Assembly: GCF_002885975.1 (NCBI RefSeq)
Contig: NZ_POSP01000003.1
Coordinates: 2,046,001 to 2,110,000 of the forward strand
Direction of reading: 5' to 3'
Source of the DNA: Paucibacter aquatile
GTDB lineage: Bacteria > Pseudomonadota > Gammaproteobacteria > Burkholderiales > Burkholderiaceae_C
Length of the DNA stretch: 64,000 nucleotides
Position numbers and translations under genes: made by a program. This document shows, one piece after another, positions 50,253 through 58,826 of the stretch; position 1 is the first letter of the stretch, and every line of letters starts with the position of its first letter. The notes below the pieces were generated by a model that searched no databases, was not told the DNA's origin, and saw only the letters and a program-made list of their open reading frames with translations.

Positions 50253-53015
50253 TCAGTAGCGGGTGCTCAAGCTCAACCCGCTGAAGGCGGTCTTGCCGCT
50301 CACTGTCAGGTAGATATAGCCCGGCGTGTAGACCGGTACCACCACGGTTTCAGCGTTGCCGCTGTTGGTGGAGCGGTAGTTATGCGAGCTCGGGCTGGCC
50401 CAACCCTGGGTGTTGACGTAGAGGTCGGCGTTGCCGCTGCCGCCGCTGGTCTGGATGCTCAGCTGCACATTGGGTTTGTCCACGTAGATGTAGTAGTAAC
50501 GCAGATCCCCCGCGGCACCGGCCAGGCCCGCGCGCACGCAGCCATTGCTCATCTGATCGCTGCGGCCGGGGCAGAGATTCGGCGTGCTGGTGGACACGGT
50601 GAAGCTCTGGCTCTTGGGCGGGTTGCTGCTGGCACCGGCGTTGTCCTTGACCGTCAGGGTGACGGTGTAGGTGCCGGCAGCGGCAAAGGTCTTGCTCGGG
50701 TTGCGCGCCGTGGAGCTGCTGCCGTCGCCAAAGGTCCAGGCCCAGCTCACCACGCTGCCGTCGGCATCGCTGGAGCTGTCGGTGCAGTTCAGGGTCAGGC
50801 CCGTGGCGGTGCAGCTGAAGTTGGCGACTGGCGCCTGGTTGCTGGCGACCCTCACCGTGACCTGCTGGGTCTTGGGCGGGTTGCTGGCGGCACCCTTGTT
50901 GTCCTTGACCGTGAGCGTGACCGTGTAGGTGCCGGCTTGGGCGTAGGTCTTGCTCGGGTTCTTGACGGTGGAGCTGCTGCCGTCACCAAAGCTCCAGGCC
51001 CAGCTGGCGACGCTGCCATCGGGGTCGGTCGAGGTGTCGGTGAAGTTGGCCGTCAGGCCCGAGGTGCTGAAGGTGAAGCCGGCAGTCGGCGCCACATTAG
51101 CGGGCGGCGTGCCGTTGGCGCAGTTCACCCCGTTGGTGTTGACCGTGCCCAGCCAGCTGCGGAACTCGGCGTCATAGCGGCTGCCGATGGTGCTCTTGAG
51201 GAAGCTGCGCGCGCCCGTCCAGTCGCCCTTGCGGTAGAAGCTCAGCAAGGTGCTCACGTCGGCGCGGTGGCGCTCCATCATGAAGCTCACGGCCAGATAG
51301 CCCCAGCGGTAGACGCGGTCCTGGTTGCCGTAGTCGGTGTCGAAGAGCTGGTTCAGCGTGTAGGTGTAGCTGCCGGCCATGCTCAGCGCCGCGTCGTAAC
51401 GCTGGTTGAGGTAGCAGTACGCCACATGCTCGGCCAGACCCTCGCTCCACCAGACGGTCGGCGTCGTCATATTGGCGCTGAAGTCGCCGTACATGTCGAA
51501 GCGGCCATCGAGGTAGTGGGTGTACTCGTGGTTCAGATTCCAGACCTGGAAGCTGGGGCGCAGCCAGTCGGCCTCGTAGGCCACGAAGCGGGCCTGGTTG
51601 CCGGCCGCGGCCGGGTCGCCCTCGAGGTACATGCCGCCGTTGTTGGTGTCCATGCCGAACAGGGCGCCACCGTAGTCCTCGTAGTCGCTGGGGCTGTCGA
51701 AGACCACCAGCTCCAGGCTGCTGTTGAAGTCATTGGCCACGGGCTGGCGATTGGTTTGCAGCTTGTCGTGGAAGTAGCTTTCCTGGTTCACCACCGAGCT
51801 GCAGGTGCTGGTCTGCTCGGCCGCCGTCATGGACTGGGCGCGCAGGGTCAGGCTGGGGCTGCAGGTCTTGCGCAGGGGCAGGATGGCCGCTTCGGTGCGG
51901 GCCTTCCAGTTGCAGTTGCCGTAGTAGTTGCAGTTGCCGGCATCGTAGTAGTCGGTCATGTCGGCCAAACCAACCCAGATGCCGCCCGAGGGCGTGTTCA
52001 GGCTGCTGCGTGTGGTCAGACCCTGCACCAGCGGCCGCACCGTGGGCTTGAGGCTGGCGTACTGCAGAAAGCGCGAGAGCTCACGCGAGGCGTTCTTGGT
52101 CAGGAAGGCGTTGCCGGTGCCGAGCAGATTCCAGTTGCGGCTGGCGAAATCGCTGAGCGCGTAGACGGTGGAGCTGTCGCTCTGCACGGCTTGCTGGAAG
52201 TCGGTCTCCTGATGGCCGCGGAACAGCACCGTGAAGGAGTTGTTGGCGGCGTTGCGCATATTCCAGGAGCTGTTCCAGCTGGCGCTGTAGTCGTTCAGCA
52301 AACGGCGCACCACCCAGAGGTAGCGGGCGTTCTGCACCGAGGAGTCGATCAGGATGACCGCCTCAGACAGGGTCTCGCCGTTGGCATCGCTGTTCTGAAA
52401 GATGTTGGCGTTGTTGAACAAGGTGTCCAGCGCGCCTTGCAGCGAGGTCTTCAGGCCCGGGCCGTAGCTGCCCACATCACCGGCGTTGTAGTACTGGACG
52501 TAGTAGCCCGCGCGCAGGTAGAGCACCAGATTGGCCGCGCCCTGGCTGTTGTTACCCGGGTAGCTGGCGGCATAGCTGCGCAGGCCATCGGCCACGCTGC
52601 GCATCTGCGCCTCGCTGAAGGCGCTGCGGGCATTGCTGCCGGTGAAGCCGAAGGTCTCGTTGACGCACTCCATCGTGCTGCCGCGGATCGCATCGACCAG
52701 GGCCCAGCCGGAGTTGCGGGTGAAGATGCTGGTGTCGCAGGCTGCCAGCGTGGCCGCGCCGGTCTTGGCGGCGGGTTTGCGCAGCGCATCGCGGCTGTGG
52801 TGGTCACGCAGATGGTCGAGGGAGCTGGGCGTGGGCGCGCGGTCCTTGGCGCTGAGCGGCTTGCGGGCGGGGGTTCGCTCCGCATCCAGGCTGGGCTGGG
52901 GGGCCAGATGGGACGCGGGCAGCGCCGCTCCTTGCGGGGCGGCCTGGGCCGGGGCCGAGAGGCTCAGGCAACTCGCCAAGGCCAGGCTGACGCCGGCCAG
53001 ATGGTGGGTTTTCAT
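50253..53015 (-). CDS. Secreted M9-type collagenase with PKD domains
   Basis: A 920-residue secreted metalloprotease that degrades collagen-like proteins. A signal peptide ends SAPAQAA. The N-terminal peptidase_M9N-type region is rich in Asn/Ser. The zinc site is LNHEYTHYLDG (His496, Glu497, His500), with WWSEGLAEHVAY providing the third ligand downstream, the gluzincin pattern of M9A enzymes. Two PKD domains follow (SWAWSFGDGSSS and SWAWTFGDGSSS), then a C-terminal prepeptidase (PPC) domain. The PKD domains aid collagen binding or swelling. The ATG at 53015 gives a normal signal peptide. Likely exported by type II secretion (inference). Confidence 0.93.
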   Translation of the reverse strand: MKTHHLAGVSLALASCLSLSAPAQAAPQGAALPASHLAPQPSLDAERTPARKPLSAKDRAPTPSSLDHLRDHHSRDALRKPAAKTGAATLAACDTSIFTRNSGWALVDAIRGSTMECVNETFGFTGSNARSAFSEAQMRSVADGLRSYAASYPGNNSQGAANLVLYLRAGYYVQYYNAGDVGSYGPGLKTSLQGALDTLFNNANIFQNSDANGETLSEAVILIDSSVQNARYLWVVRRLLNDYSASWNSSWNMRNAANNSFTVLFRGHQETDFQQAVQSDSSTVYALSDFASRNWNLLGTGNAFLTKNASRELSRFLQYASLKPTVRPLVQGLTTRSSLNTPSGGIWVGLADMTDYYDAGNCNYYGNCNWKARTEAAILPLRKTCSPSLTLRAQSMTAAEQTSTCSSVVNQESYFHDKLQTNRQPVANDFNSSLELVVFDSPSDYEDYGGALFGMDTNNGGMYLEGDPAAAGNQARFVAYEADWLRPSFQVWNLNHEYTHYLDGRFDMYGDFSANMTTPTVWWSEGLAEHVAYCYLNQRYDAALSMAGSYTYTLNQLFDTDYGNQDRVYRWGYLAVSFMMERHRADVSTLLSFYRKGDWTGARSFLKSTIGSRYDAEFRSWLGTVNTNGVNCANGTPPANVAPTAGFTFSTSGLTANFTDTSTDPDGSVASWAWSFGDGSSSTVKNPSKTYAQAGTYTVTLTVKDNKGAASNPPKTQQVTVRVASNQAPVANFSCTATGLTLNCTDSSSDADGSVVSWAWTFGDGSSSTARNPSKTFAAAGTYTVTLTVKDNAGASSNPPKSQSFTVSTSTPNLCPGRSDQMSNGCVRAGLAGAAGDLRYYYIYVDKPNVQLSIQTSGGSGNADLYVNTQGWASPSSHNYRSTNSGNAETVVVPVYTPGYIYLTVSGKTAFSGLSLSTRY

Positions 53016-53507
53016 TGCTGGTTGTCTCCGTTGTTGTGGGGATATGCCCAAGGGCCGAGAGGCCGTGTCACGCTGGTGCCGCAACTGGCTTCTCGCTTGG
53101 GCCCGCAGCGCTGCGGCGCCGGCTCCGCAAGGCCTACCAACGGTTCAAAGCACCGCGCTTGTGCACCCGCTGGAATAGATATATTGGCGATATGCGCGCA
53201 ATATTCATATCTGGTTAACCCCAGATGTCAGCGGCGAAAGCCCTGTGGTATTTGCCGATGAGCTTGCGCGTCAGGCTGCGAGGCAAAGGGCTACGCGCGA
53301 GCTGAGGCGCTCCAATCGATGCGATGGAGGGGCCGCGCACACCAGCGCGCACAGCAAAGAAAAAAGCCAGCGGCCTCCCGGCCACTGGCTTTTGTTTACC
53401 GCTGATTTTCTGGGTTACCGCAGATCAGCTCAAGAAGGCAGGCTCAGCCGCCCGTCCCGAGGTTCACGGCAGTTCCACGCCCACAGCTCAACGGCCTAGG
53501 TCGAGAT
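53016..53507. other. Intergenic region with AT-rich patch
   Basis: No gene seen. An AT-rich patch with imperfect symmetry (AGATAT...ATATCT, 53177-53213) is the likeliest promoter region of the collagenase gene. A strong terminator for the upstream thiolase gene lies at 53362-53393. Confidence 0.55.
53362..53393 (-). terminator. Rho-independent terminator of the thiolase gene
   Basis: AAAAGCCAGCGGCC and GGCCACTGGCTTTT pair with one mismatch around a 4-nt loop. On the minus strand a TTTTTTC tail follows. It lies 115 bp beyond the thiolase stop codon. The arms resemble those of the terminator at 50167. Confidence 0.82.
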
Positions 53508-54689
53508 TCACAGGATCTCGACCCCGACGGCTGTTGCCTCGCCACCACCGATGCACAGCGCGGCCACGCCGCGCTTCAGACCACGGTGCTTGAGCGCGCC
53601 GATCAGGGTGACCAGGATGCGGGCGCCCGAGGCGCCGATCGGGTGGCCCAGGGCGACAGCGCCGCCGTTGACGTTGACGATCTCGTGCGGCAGCTTGAAC
53701 TCGGCCATGGCCGCCATGGTGACGGCGGCAAAGGCTTCGTTGACTTCCCAGAGGTCGACGCTCTTGGCATCCCAGCCGTTCTTGTCCAGCAGCTTCTGGA
53801 TGGCGCCGACCGGGGCGGTGGTGAACCACTCGGGGGCGTTGGCATGCACGGCAGTGCCGACGATGCGGGCGATGGGGGCCAGGCCCAGCTTGGCGGCCGT
53901 GCTTTCACGCATCAGCACCAGGGCGGCGGCGCCATCGGAGATGGAGCTGGAGGTGGCGGCGGTGATGGTGCCGTCTTTCACGAACGCGGGCTTGAGGCCG
54001 GCGATCTTGTCCAGCTTGGCCTTGAAGGGCTGCTCGTCGCGGCTGATGACGGTGTCGCCGGCACGGCCGGAGATGGTGACCGGCGCCATTTCCCAAGCAA
54101 AGCTGCCGTCTTCATTGGCGCGCTTGGCGCGCTCGGTTGAGGCGACGGCGAAGGCGTCTTGCGCCTCGCGGGTGAAGCCGTACTTGCTGACGCAGGTTTC
54201 GGCGAACACGCCCATGGCCTTGCCGCGCTGGTAGGCGTCTTCCAGGCCGTCCAGGGCCATGTGGTCGTACATGGCGGTGGCGCCGTACTTCACGCCCTTG
54301 CGCGCGAACATCAGGTGCGGGGCGTTGGTCATGGATTCCATGCCGCCGGCGATCAGGATGTCGGCGCTTTCGGCCTTCAGCGTGTCATGGGCAAACATGG
54401 TGGCGCGCATGCCGGCGCCGCACATCTTGCTCAGCGTGACCGCGCCGACCGATTGCGGCAGGCCGGCCTTGAGCACGGCCTGGCGGGCGGGGGCTTGGCC
54501 TTGGCCGGCCATCAGGCAGTTGCCGATGAAGGCTTCCTGGATGGCATCACCCGGCACACCGGCGCGCTCGACGGCGGCCTTGATGGCCACGGCCGCAAGC
54601 TCCCAGGCTTGCAGGCCGGCGAAATCACCGAGCAGGCCGCCGATGGGCGTGCGGGCGGCGGAAACGATAACGATGGATTCAGTGGACAT
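53508..54689 (-). CDS. Acetyl-CoA C-acetyltransferase (thiolase)
   Basis: A 393-residue thiolase of the biosynthetic/degradative class II type. Catalytic residues are visible: Cys90 (LSKMCGAGMR), His349 (GHPIG) and Cys379 (CIGGGEA). EVNEAFAAVTMA is the usual signature. It condenses two acetyl-CoA or cleaves acetoacetyl-CoA, feeding polyhydroxyalkanoate or leucine/ketone-body pathways. AAGGAG precedes the ATG. The aceK gene ends 76 bp upstream; a strong terminator lies downstream. Confidence 0.94.
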   Translation of the reverse strand: MSTESIVIVSAARTPIGGLLGDFAGLQAWELAAVAIKAAVERAGVPGDAIQEAFIGNCLMAGQGQAPARQAVLKAGLPQSVGAVTLSKMCGAGMRATMFAHDTLKAESADILIAGGMESMTNAPHLMFARKGVKYGATAMYDHMALDGLEDAYQRGKAMGVFAETCVSKYGFTREAQDAFAVASTERAKRANEDGSFAWEMAPVTISGRAGDTVISRDEQPFKAKLDKIAGLKPAFVKDGTITAATSSSISDGAAALVLMRESTAAKLGLAPIARIVGTAVHANAPEWFTTAPVGAIQKLLDKNGWDAKSVDLWEVNEAFAAVTMAAMAEFKLPHEIVNVNGGAVALGHPIGASGARILVTLIGALKHRGLKRGVAALCIGGGEATAVGVEIL

Positions 54690-54765
54690 GAGAGGCTCCT
54701 TGGGGAGTTCAACAACAACAAACAAAAAAGAACGGGGACAGCGAGAGAAAACGGGCGCGAGCGCT

Positions 54766-56562
54766 TCAGTGCAGCGCCGCCGGGGTGGGCGGGGGCTGCT
54801 GCAGAAAACGCCGCTGCGGGTCGTAGGGAAAGACGTCGTGCACATGGCCGTCCAGCGTGCGCTGCTGGTGGCGCTGCCAGAACGCGGGGTCGAGCAGATC
54901 GGCGTGGTGGCGCATGAAGACCTCACGCACGCCGGGGTGGCCGAGCAGGAAGGGGCCGAAGGTCTCGGGGAAGACATCGCGCGGGCCGACGGCGTACCAG
55001 ACCTCGCCGGACAGCTCCTCTTCCTCGTTGCGCGGCGCGGGCACGTGGCGGAACTTGCAGTCCGTCATGTACTCGATCTCGTCGTAGTCGTAGAACACCA
55101 CCTTGCCGTGGCGGGTGACGCCGAAGTTCTTCCACAGCATGTCGCCGGGGAAGATGTTGGCGGCCAGCAGGTCCTTGATGGCATTGCCGTACTCGATCAC
55201 CGCATGCTCCAGCTGCGCGGGTGTGGCCTCTTGCAGGTAGATGTTGAGCGGCACCATGCGGCGCTCGATGTAGACATGGCGCAGCACCAGATGCTCGCCG
55301 CCTTGCTTGTCCCCTTCTTCTTCCAGCAGGCTGGGACAGAAATGGCGCAGCTCGGCCAGCAGCTCCTCTTCAAAGCGATGGCGTGGCAATGCGACGTTAG
55401 AGAACTCCAGCGTGTCGGCCATGCGGCCGACACGGTCGTGCTGCTTGACCAGCAGGTACTTGCTCTGGATCAGCTCCCGGGTGGTGTTTTCCTTCTGCGG
55501 CGGATAGAAATCCTTGATCAGCTTGAAGACAAAGGGGTAGCTGGGCAGATCGAACACCAGCATGACCATGCCCTTGATGCCGGGGGCGATGCGGAACTTG
55601 TCGCTGGAATGGCGCAGATGGGCGAGCAGGTCGCGGTAGAACAGGTTCTTGCCATGCTTTTGCAGGCCGATGGCGCTGTAGAGCTCGGCGCGCGGCTTGC
55701 GCGGCATCAGCGAACGCAGGAACTGCACGCAGGCGCTGGGCACGGCCATGTCCACCATGAAATAAGCGCGGGCGAAACTGAACAGCATCAGGAGATCGTC
55801 TTCGCCGAACAGGGCGGCGTCGATGCGCAGCAGGCCCGATCGCTCGGCGTGCAGGATGGGCAAGGCAAACGGCGTCTCGGTGAAGCCGTTGATGATCTTG
55901 CCCACTAGGTAGGCGCCCTTGTTGCGGTAGAACAGGCTGGAGAGCACCTGGATCTGGAAGTTCGCCCGCCAGCGGAAATCACCGAGCTGGCGCTGCACCG
56001 CCTGCAGCACCAGGTCGACATCGCGGCCCAGATCTTCGAACTCGACCTCGAGCTGGAAATTGGTCAGCACCCGGCACCAGGTGTCGTGCAGGTTCTGCGG
56101 CGTCGGGTAGTAGGCGCGGTAGGTCGCGCGGGCGGCCGGCTCCTCGTTCTCGATGTACTCGGTGGACACAGCCGGGCGCACGAAGAGGAATGAGTTGTGG
56201 AAGTAGCCGCGGTGCAGGATGCGGGTGCAGACGGAATTGAAAAAGGTCTCGGCCAGCTCGGGCTGCAGGTGGTCGATCAGCAGGCCGATGAAGTGCAGCT
56301 TGACCTGCTGCCAGACGTCCATGGCCAGCTGGCTGGCTTGGAAGCGCGCCTCCAGCAGAGCCACGGTTTCGTCAACCCGCTGCTCGTAGAACTCGATGCG
56401 CAGGGCCTGCGCGCGCTGCTGGCCCTGCCAGTCGGCCCGCTCGAAGCGCTGCTTGGCGGCGGCGCTGGTGGCGCCGAAAAGTTGGTAGTGGCGGTCAAAA
56501 CCGCCCAGCAAGGTCTGCGCGATCTCGAAGGCCCGGGCGTCGGTCAGCTTCTGCGGAAACAT
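54766..56562 (-). CDS. aceK: Isocitrate dehydrogenase kinase/phosphatase
   Basis: A 598-residue bifunctional enzyme that phosphorylates and dephosphorylates isocitrate dehydrogenase, switching carbon between the TCA cycle and glyoxylate shunt. The start (FEIAQTLLGGFDRHYQLF) and the kinase-like second half (LVFDLPSYPFVFKLIKDFYPP, GDMLWKNFGVTRHGKVVFYDYDEIEYMT) are characteristic. Length is normal. No aceA or aceB lies beside it, as is common in betaproteobacteria. The thiolase gene follows on the same strand. Confidence 0.96.
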   Translation of the reverse strand: MFPQKLTDARAFEIAQTLLGGFDRHYQLFGATSAAAKQRFERADWQGQQRAQALRIEFYEQRVDETVALLEARFQASQLAMDVWQQVKLHFIGLLIDHLQPELAETFFNSVCTRILHRGYFHNSFLFVRPAVSTEYIENEEPAARATYRAYYPTPQNLHDTWCRVLTNFQLEVEFEDLGRDVDLVLQAVQRQLGDFRWRANFQIQVLSSLFYRNKGAYLVGKIINGFTETPFALPILHAERSGLLRIDAALFGEDDLLMLFSFARAYFMVDMAVPSACVQFLRSLMPRKPRAELYSAIGLQKHGKNLFYRDLLAHLRHSSDKFRIAPGIKGMVMLVFDLPSYPFVFKLIKDFYPPQKENTTRELIQSKYLLVKQHDRVGRMADTLEFSNVALPRHRFEEELLAELRHFCPSLLEEEGDKQGGEHLVLRHVYIERRMVPLNIYLQEATPAQLEHAVIEYGNAIKDLLAANIFPGDMLWKNFGVTRHGKVVFYDYDEIEYMTDCKFRHVPAPRNEEEELSGEVWYAVGPRDVFPETFGPFLLGHPGVREVFMRHHADLLDPAFWQRHQQRTLDGHVHDVFPYDPQRRFLQQPPPTPAALH

Positions 56563-56632
56563 GGACGGGCGCGCCGGGCTGGGACGAGAGAATCAAAAAG
56601 ACCGAGGCGATGCAGCAAGCCGCCGCGGCGAC

Positions 56633-57313
56633 TCAGGCCGCCGGCTGGAGGCGCGCGGCCTCGTAGCGTTGCTTGACGGCCGCCAGCGCGCGCTGGAAGG
56701 CGGGCGCCACCTGATCGGCCGAGGCGGCCGTGATGCGCAGATCCTCCAGCAAGCCGTTGTGCAGGCCGTAGACCCAGCCGTGCACGACGATCTCCTGGCC
56801 GCGCGCCCAGGCGTCTTGCACCACCGTGGTCTGGCAAGCATTGCGGGCCTGCTCCAGCACATTGAGCTCGCACAGAGCGTTGACGCGCTGCTCGACGGCA
56901 ATGCTCTCCAGCCACTCGCTGTGGTGGTTGCGCACATCCTGCACATGGCGCAGCCAGTTGTCGACCAGGCCGGTGCGCGCATCCAGCAGCGCGGCCTTCA
57001 CGCCGCCGCAGTTGGAATGGCCAACCACGATGATGTGCTTGACCTTGAGTGCATCCACCGCGAACTGCATGACCGAGAGGCAGTTCAGGTCCGAGTGCAC
57101 GACGACGTTGGCGACATTGCGGTGCACGAACAGCTCGCCCGGCAGCAGATTGACCAGCTCATTGGCCGGGACCCGGCTGTCGGCACAGCCGATCCACAGG
57201 TATTGCGGTGTTTGCTGCTTCAGCAGCCGCGAGAAGAATCCCGGCTCACGGGTTTCCGTGTCAGCCGCCCATTGCTTGTTGCTGTCCAGCAGTTCTTGAA
57301 GTTCAGTGCTCAT
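56633..57313 (-). CDS. can: Beta-class carbonic anhydrase
   Basis: A 226-residue enzyme interconverting CO2 and bicarbonate. Zinc ligands Cys43, His99 and Cys102 and the Asp45/Arg47 dyad (IGCADSRVP, VGHSNCGG) match E. coli Can at nearly the same positions. Cytoplasmic. It overlaps the GNAT gene by four bases (ATGA), being the last member of a tight run that starts with isovaleryl-CoA dehydrogenase. aceK begins 71 bp downstream. Confidence 0.96.
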   Translation of the reverse strand: MSTELQELLDSNKQWAADTETREPGFFSRLLKQQTPQYLWIGCADSRVPANELVNLLPGELFVHRNVANVVVHSDLNCLSVMQFAVDALKVKHIIVVGHSNCGGVKAALLDARTGLVDNWLRHVQDVRNHHSEWLESIAVEQRVNALCELNVLEQARNACQTTVVQDAWARGQEIVVHGWVYGLHNGLLEDLRITAASADQVAPAFQRALAAVKQRYEAARLQPAA

Positions 57314-57903
57314 GGCGTGATTGTCAGGGGATCGAATGACGTCGGGCTTGCAGGCGAGCGATAGCTCGCCCAGACCACACGGTCGATCAACTGCCCCGCT
57401 TTGAAGGCGCTCTGTGGCCAGCGGGCCTCGAGTGCGTAGCCGGCGCTGCGAGCCGCCGCCTGCGAACCCTCGTTCCAGGCAAAGACGGGGGCGTAGATCC
57501 GGCTCAGCTCAGCGCGCTCGGCCCAGGCCCAGGCGGTGACCAGGCGCAAGGCCTCGGTCGTGATGCCGCGCCGCCAAAAAGGCTGGCCGATCCAGTAACC
57601 GACTTCGGCATTGCAGCGCAGCCAACCGCTCTCAGGCCGCAAACCGATGCAGCCGATGACGGCGCCTTCATGTTCAATGCCCCAGACCCAGCCGCCCTGG
57701 CGCCAAGCACCGGAGCACCAGGCCTCTGCGTCGGCCAGGGTGTAGGGATGAGGGAAGCCTTCCAGCAGATTGCGCCAGACGGCCAGGTTGTCGGCCTGCT
57801 CGCGCAGGGCCGGTGCATCGTCGGGCTGCAGCCCGCGCAGGCGCACGCGAGTCCCTTGCAAGCAGGGGATGGGCGGCGTCTCGAGACCTTGCTCAAGACT
57901 CAT
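57310..57903 (-). CDS. GNAT-family acetyltransferase (RimJ/RimL type)
   Basis: A 197-residue acetyltransferase. Acetyl-CoA binding is indicated by VGYWIGQPFWRRGITTEAL and YAPVFAWNEGSQAAARSAGY, typical of RimJ/RimL-type ribosomal or small-molecule acetyltransferases. Start and stop both overlap the neighbours by four bases (dehydratase before, carbonic anhydrase after). Substrate unknown. Confidence 0.9.
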   Translation of the reverse strand: MSLEQGLETPPIPCLQGTRVRLRGLQPDDAPALREQADNLAVWRNLLEGFPHPYTLADAEAWCSGAWRQGGWVWGIEHEGAVIGCIGLRPESGWLRCNAEVGYWIGQPFWRRGITTEALRLVTAWAWAERAELSRIYAPVFAWNEGSQAAARSAGYALEARWPQSAFKAGQLIDRVVWASYRSPASPTSFDPLTITP

Positions 57904-58826
57904 GCGCAAGCTCCCCAGGCCGTCAGCTGCGCAACCGAAACCGCAACACCGCCACAAACCTCCACCAGCGGCCGCTGGAAGCGCGCAAACACCTCGGGAT
58001 GGGCGCTCAGCGCGGCCAGGGCGGCACCGCAAGCGGGCTCGACCAACACACGCATGGCATCGGCAAAGCGGGCGCAGGCGGCGGTGGCCTGGGCGTCGCT
58101 GACGGTCAGGCTGATCGTTGGGTGAACCTGGGCCAGGCGCAAGGCCTCATCGGCCACACGGCGCGCACCCAGCGAGGTGGCCACCGAGGTGATGGCCGGC
58201 AGGGTGACAGCCTGGCCGGCCTGCAGGCTTTGGCTGAAGCTGTCGGCACCGACGGTCTCCACCGCAATCACCGGCACCTGGTGCAGGCCGTGGCGCTGCA
58301 AGCCCTGGACGATGCCGCTGTACAAGCCACCGCCGCCGACGGCGGTGACCACGGCGTCGAAGTCCAGGCCTTGATCCCGCACTTCGTCGATCAGGCTGGC
58401 GTGTCCCTCGAACAGCATTGGGTGGTCGAAAGGATGGACGTAGGCGGCGCCGCGCTCCTCGGCCAGGGATGTGGCAAAGCGGTGCGCCTCGTCCCAGACC
58501 GCGCCGTGGCGCAGCACCTGGGCACCGCGTGCGGCGATCATCTCGGCCACGGCGGCGCTGCTGGTTTCCGGCAGCACGATGGTGACGGGCAAGCCCAGCG
58601 CTCGCGCCGCGTAGACCGCCGCCAAACCCGCGTTGCCGCCCGAGGCGCAGACGATCTCACGCGCGCCGTTCTGCGCCGCCTGCTGCACCAGCCGCCCCAC
58701 GCCGCGCAGCTTGAAGCTGCCGCTGGGCTGCAGCGCATCCATCTTGAGCCAGACCTCGGCCTGAGGGAACAAGCCCGGCGCCGCCCGCAGCAGCGGGGTG
58801 TTCAGGTGCAGCGCATCCAGACGCAT
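57900..58826 (-). CDS. PLP-dependent threonine/serine dehydratase-like protein
   Basis: A 308-residue fold-type II PLP enzyme. The Schiff-base Lys is in SGSFKLRG. ASGGNAGLA is the phosphate/substrate loop and AVGGGGLYSGI the cofactor phosphate loop. It resembles catabolic L-threonine or L-serine dehydratases lacking the ACT domain. Start at the ATG at 58826, one codon after a GTG that overlaps the isovaleryl-CoA dehydrogenase stop. It is the second gene of the tight run. Confidence 0.9.
   Translation of the reverse strand: MRLDALHLNTPLLRAAPGLFPQAEVWLKMDALQPSGSFKLRGVGRLVQQAAQNGAREIVCASGGNAGLAAVYAARALGLPVTIVLPETSSAAVAEMIAARGAQVLRHGAVWDEAHRFATSLAEERGAAYVHPFDHPMLFEGHASLIDEVRDQGLDFDAVVTAVGGGGLYSGIVQGLQRHGLHQVPVIAVETVGADSFSQSLQAGQAVTLPAITSVATSLGARRVADEALRLAQVHPTISLTVSDAQATAACARFADAMRVLVEPACGAALAALSAHPEVFARFQRPLVEVCGGVAVSVAQLTAWGACA

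Noticed and set aside
53177..53213. Strong operator upstream of the collagenase gene
   Set aside because: The AT-rich symmetry is imperfect and only the outer six bases pair, so it is mentioned only as an AT-rich patch.
50382..53261. 959-codon antisense frame opposite the collagenase gene
   Set aside because: Translation is low-complexity Gly/Ala/Val/His and has no motif; the collagenase motifs are on the other strand.
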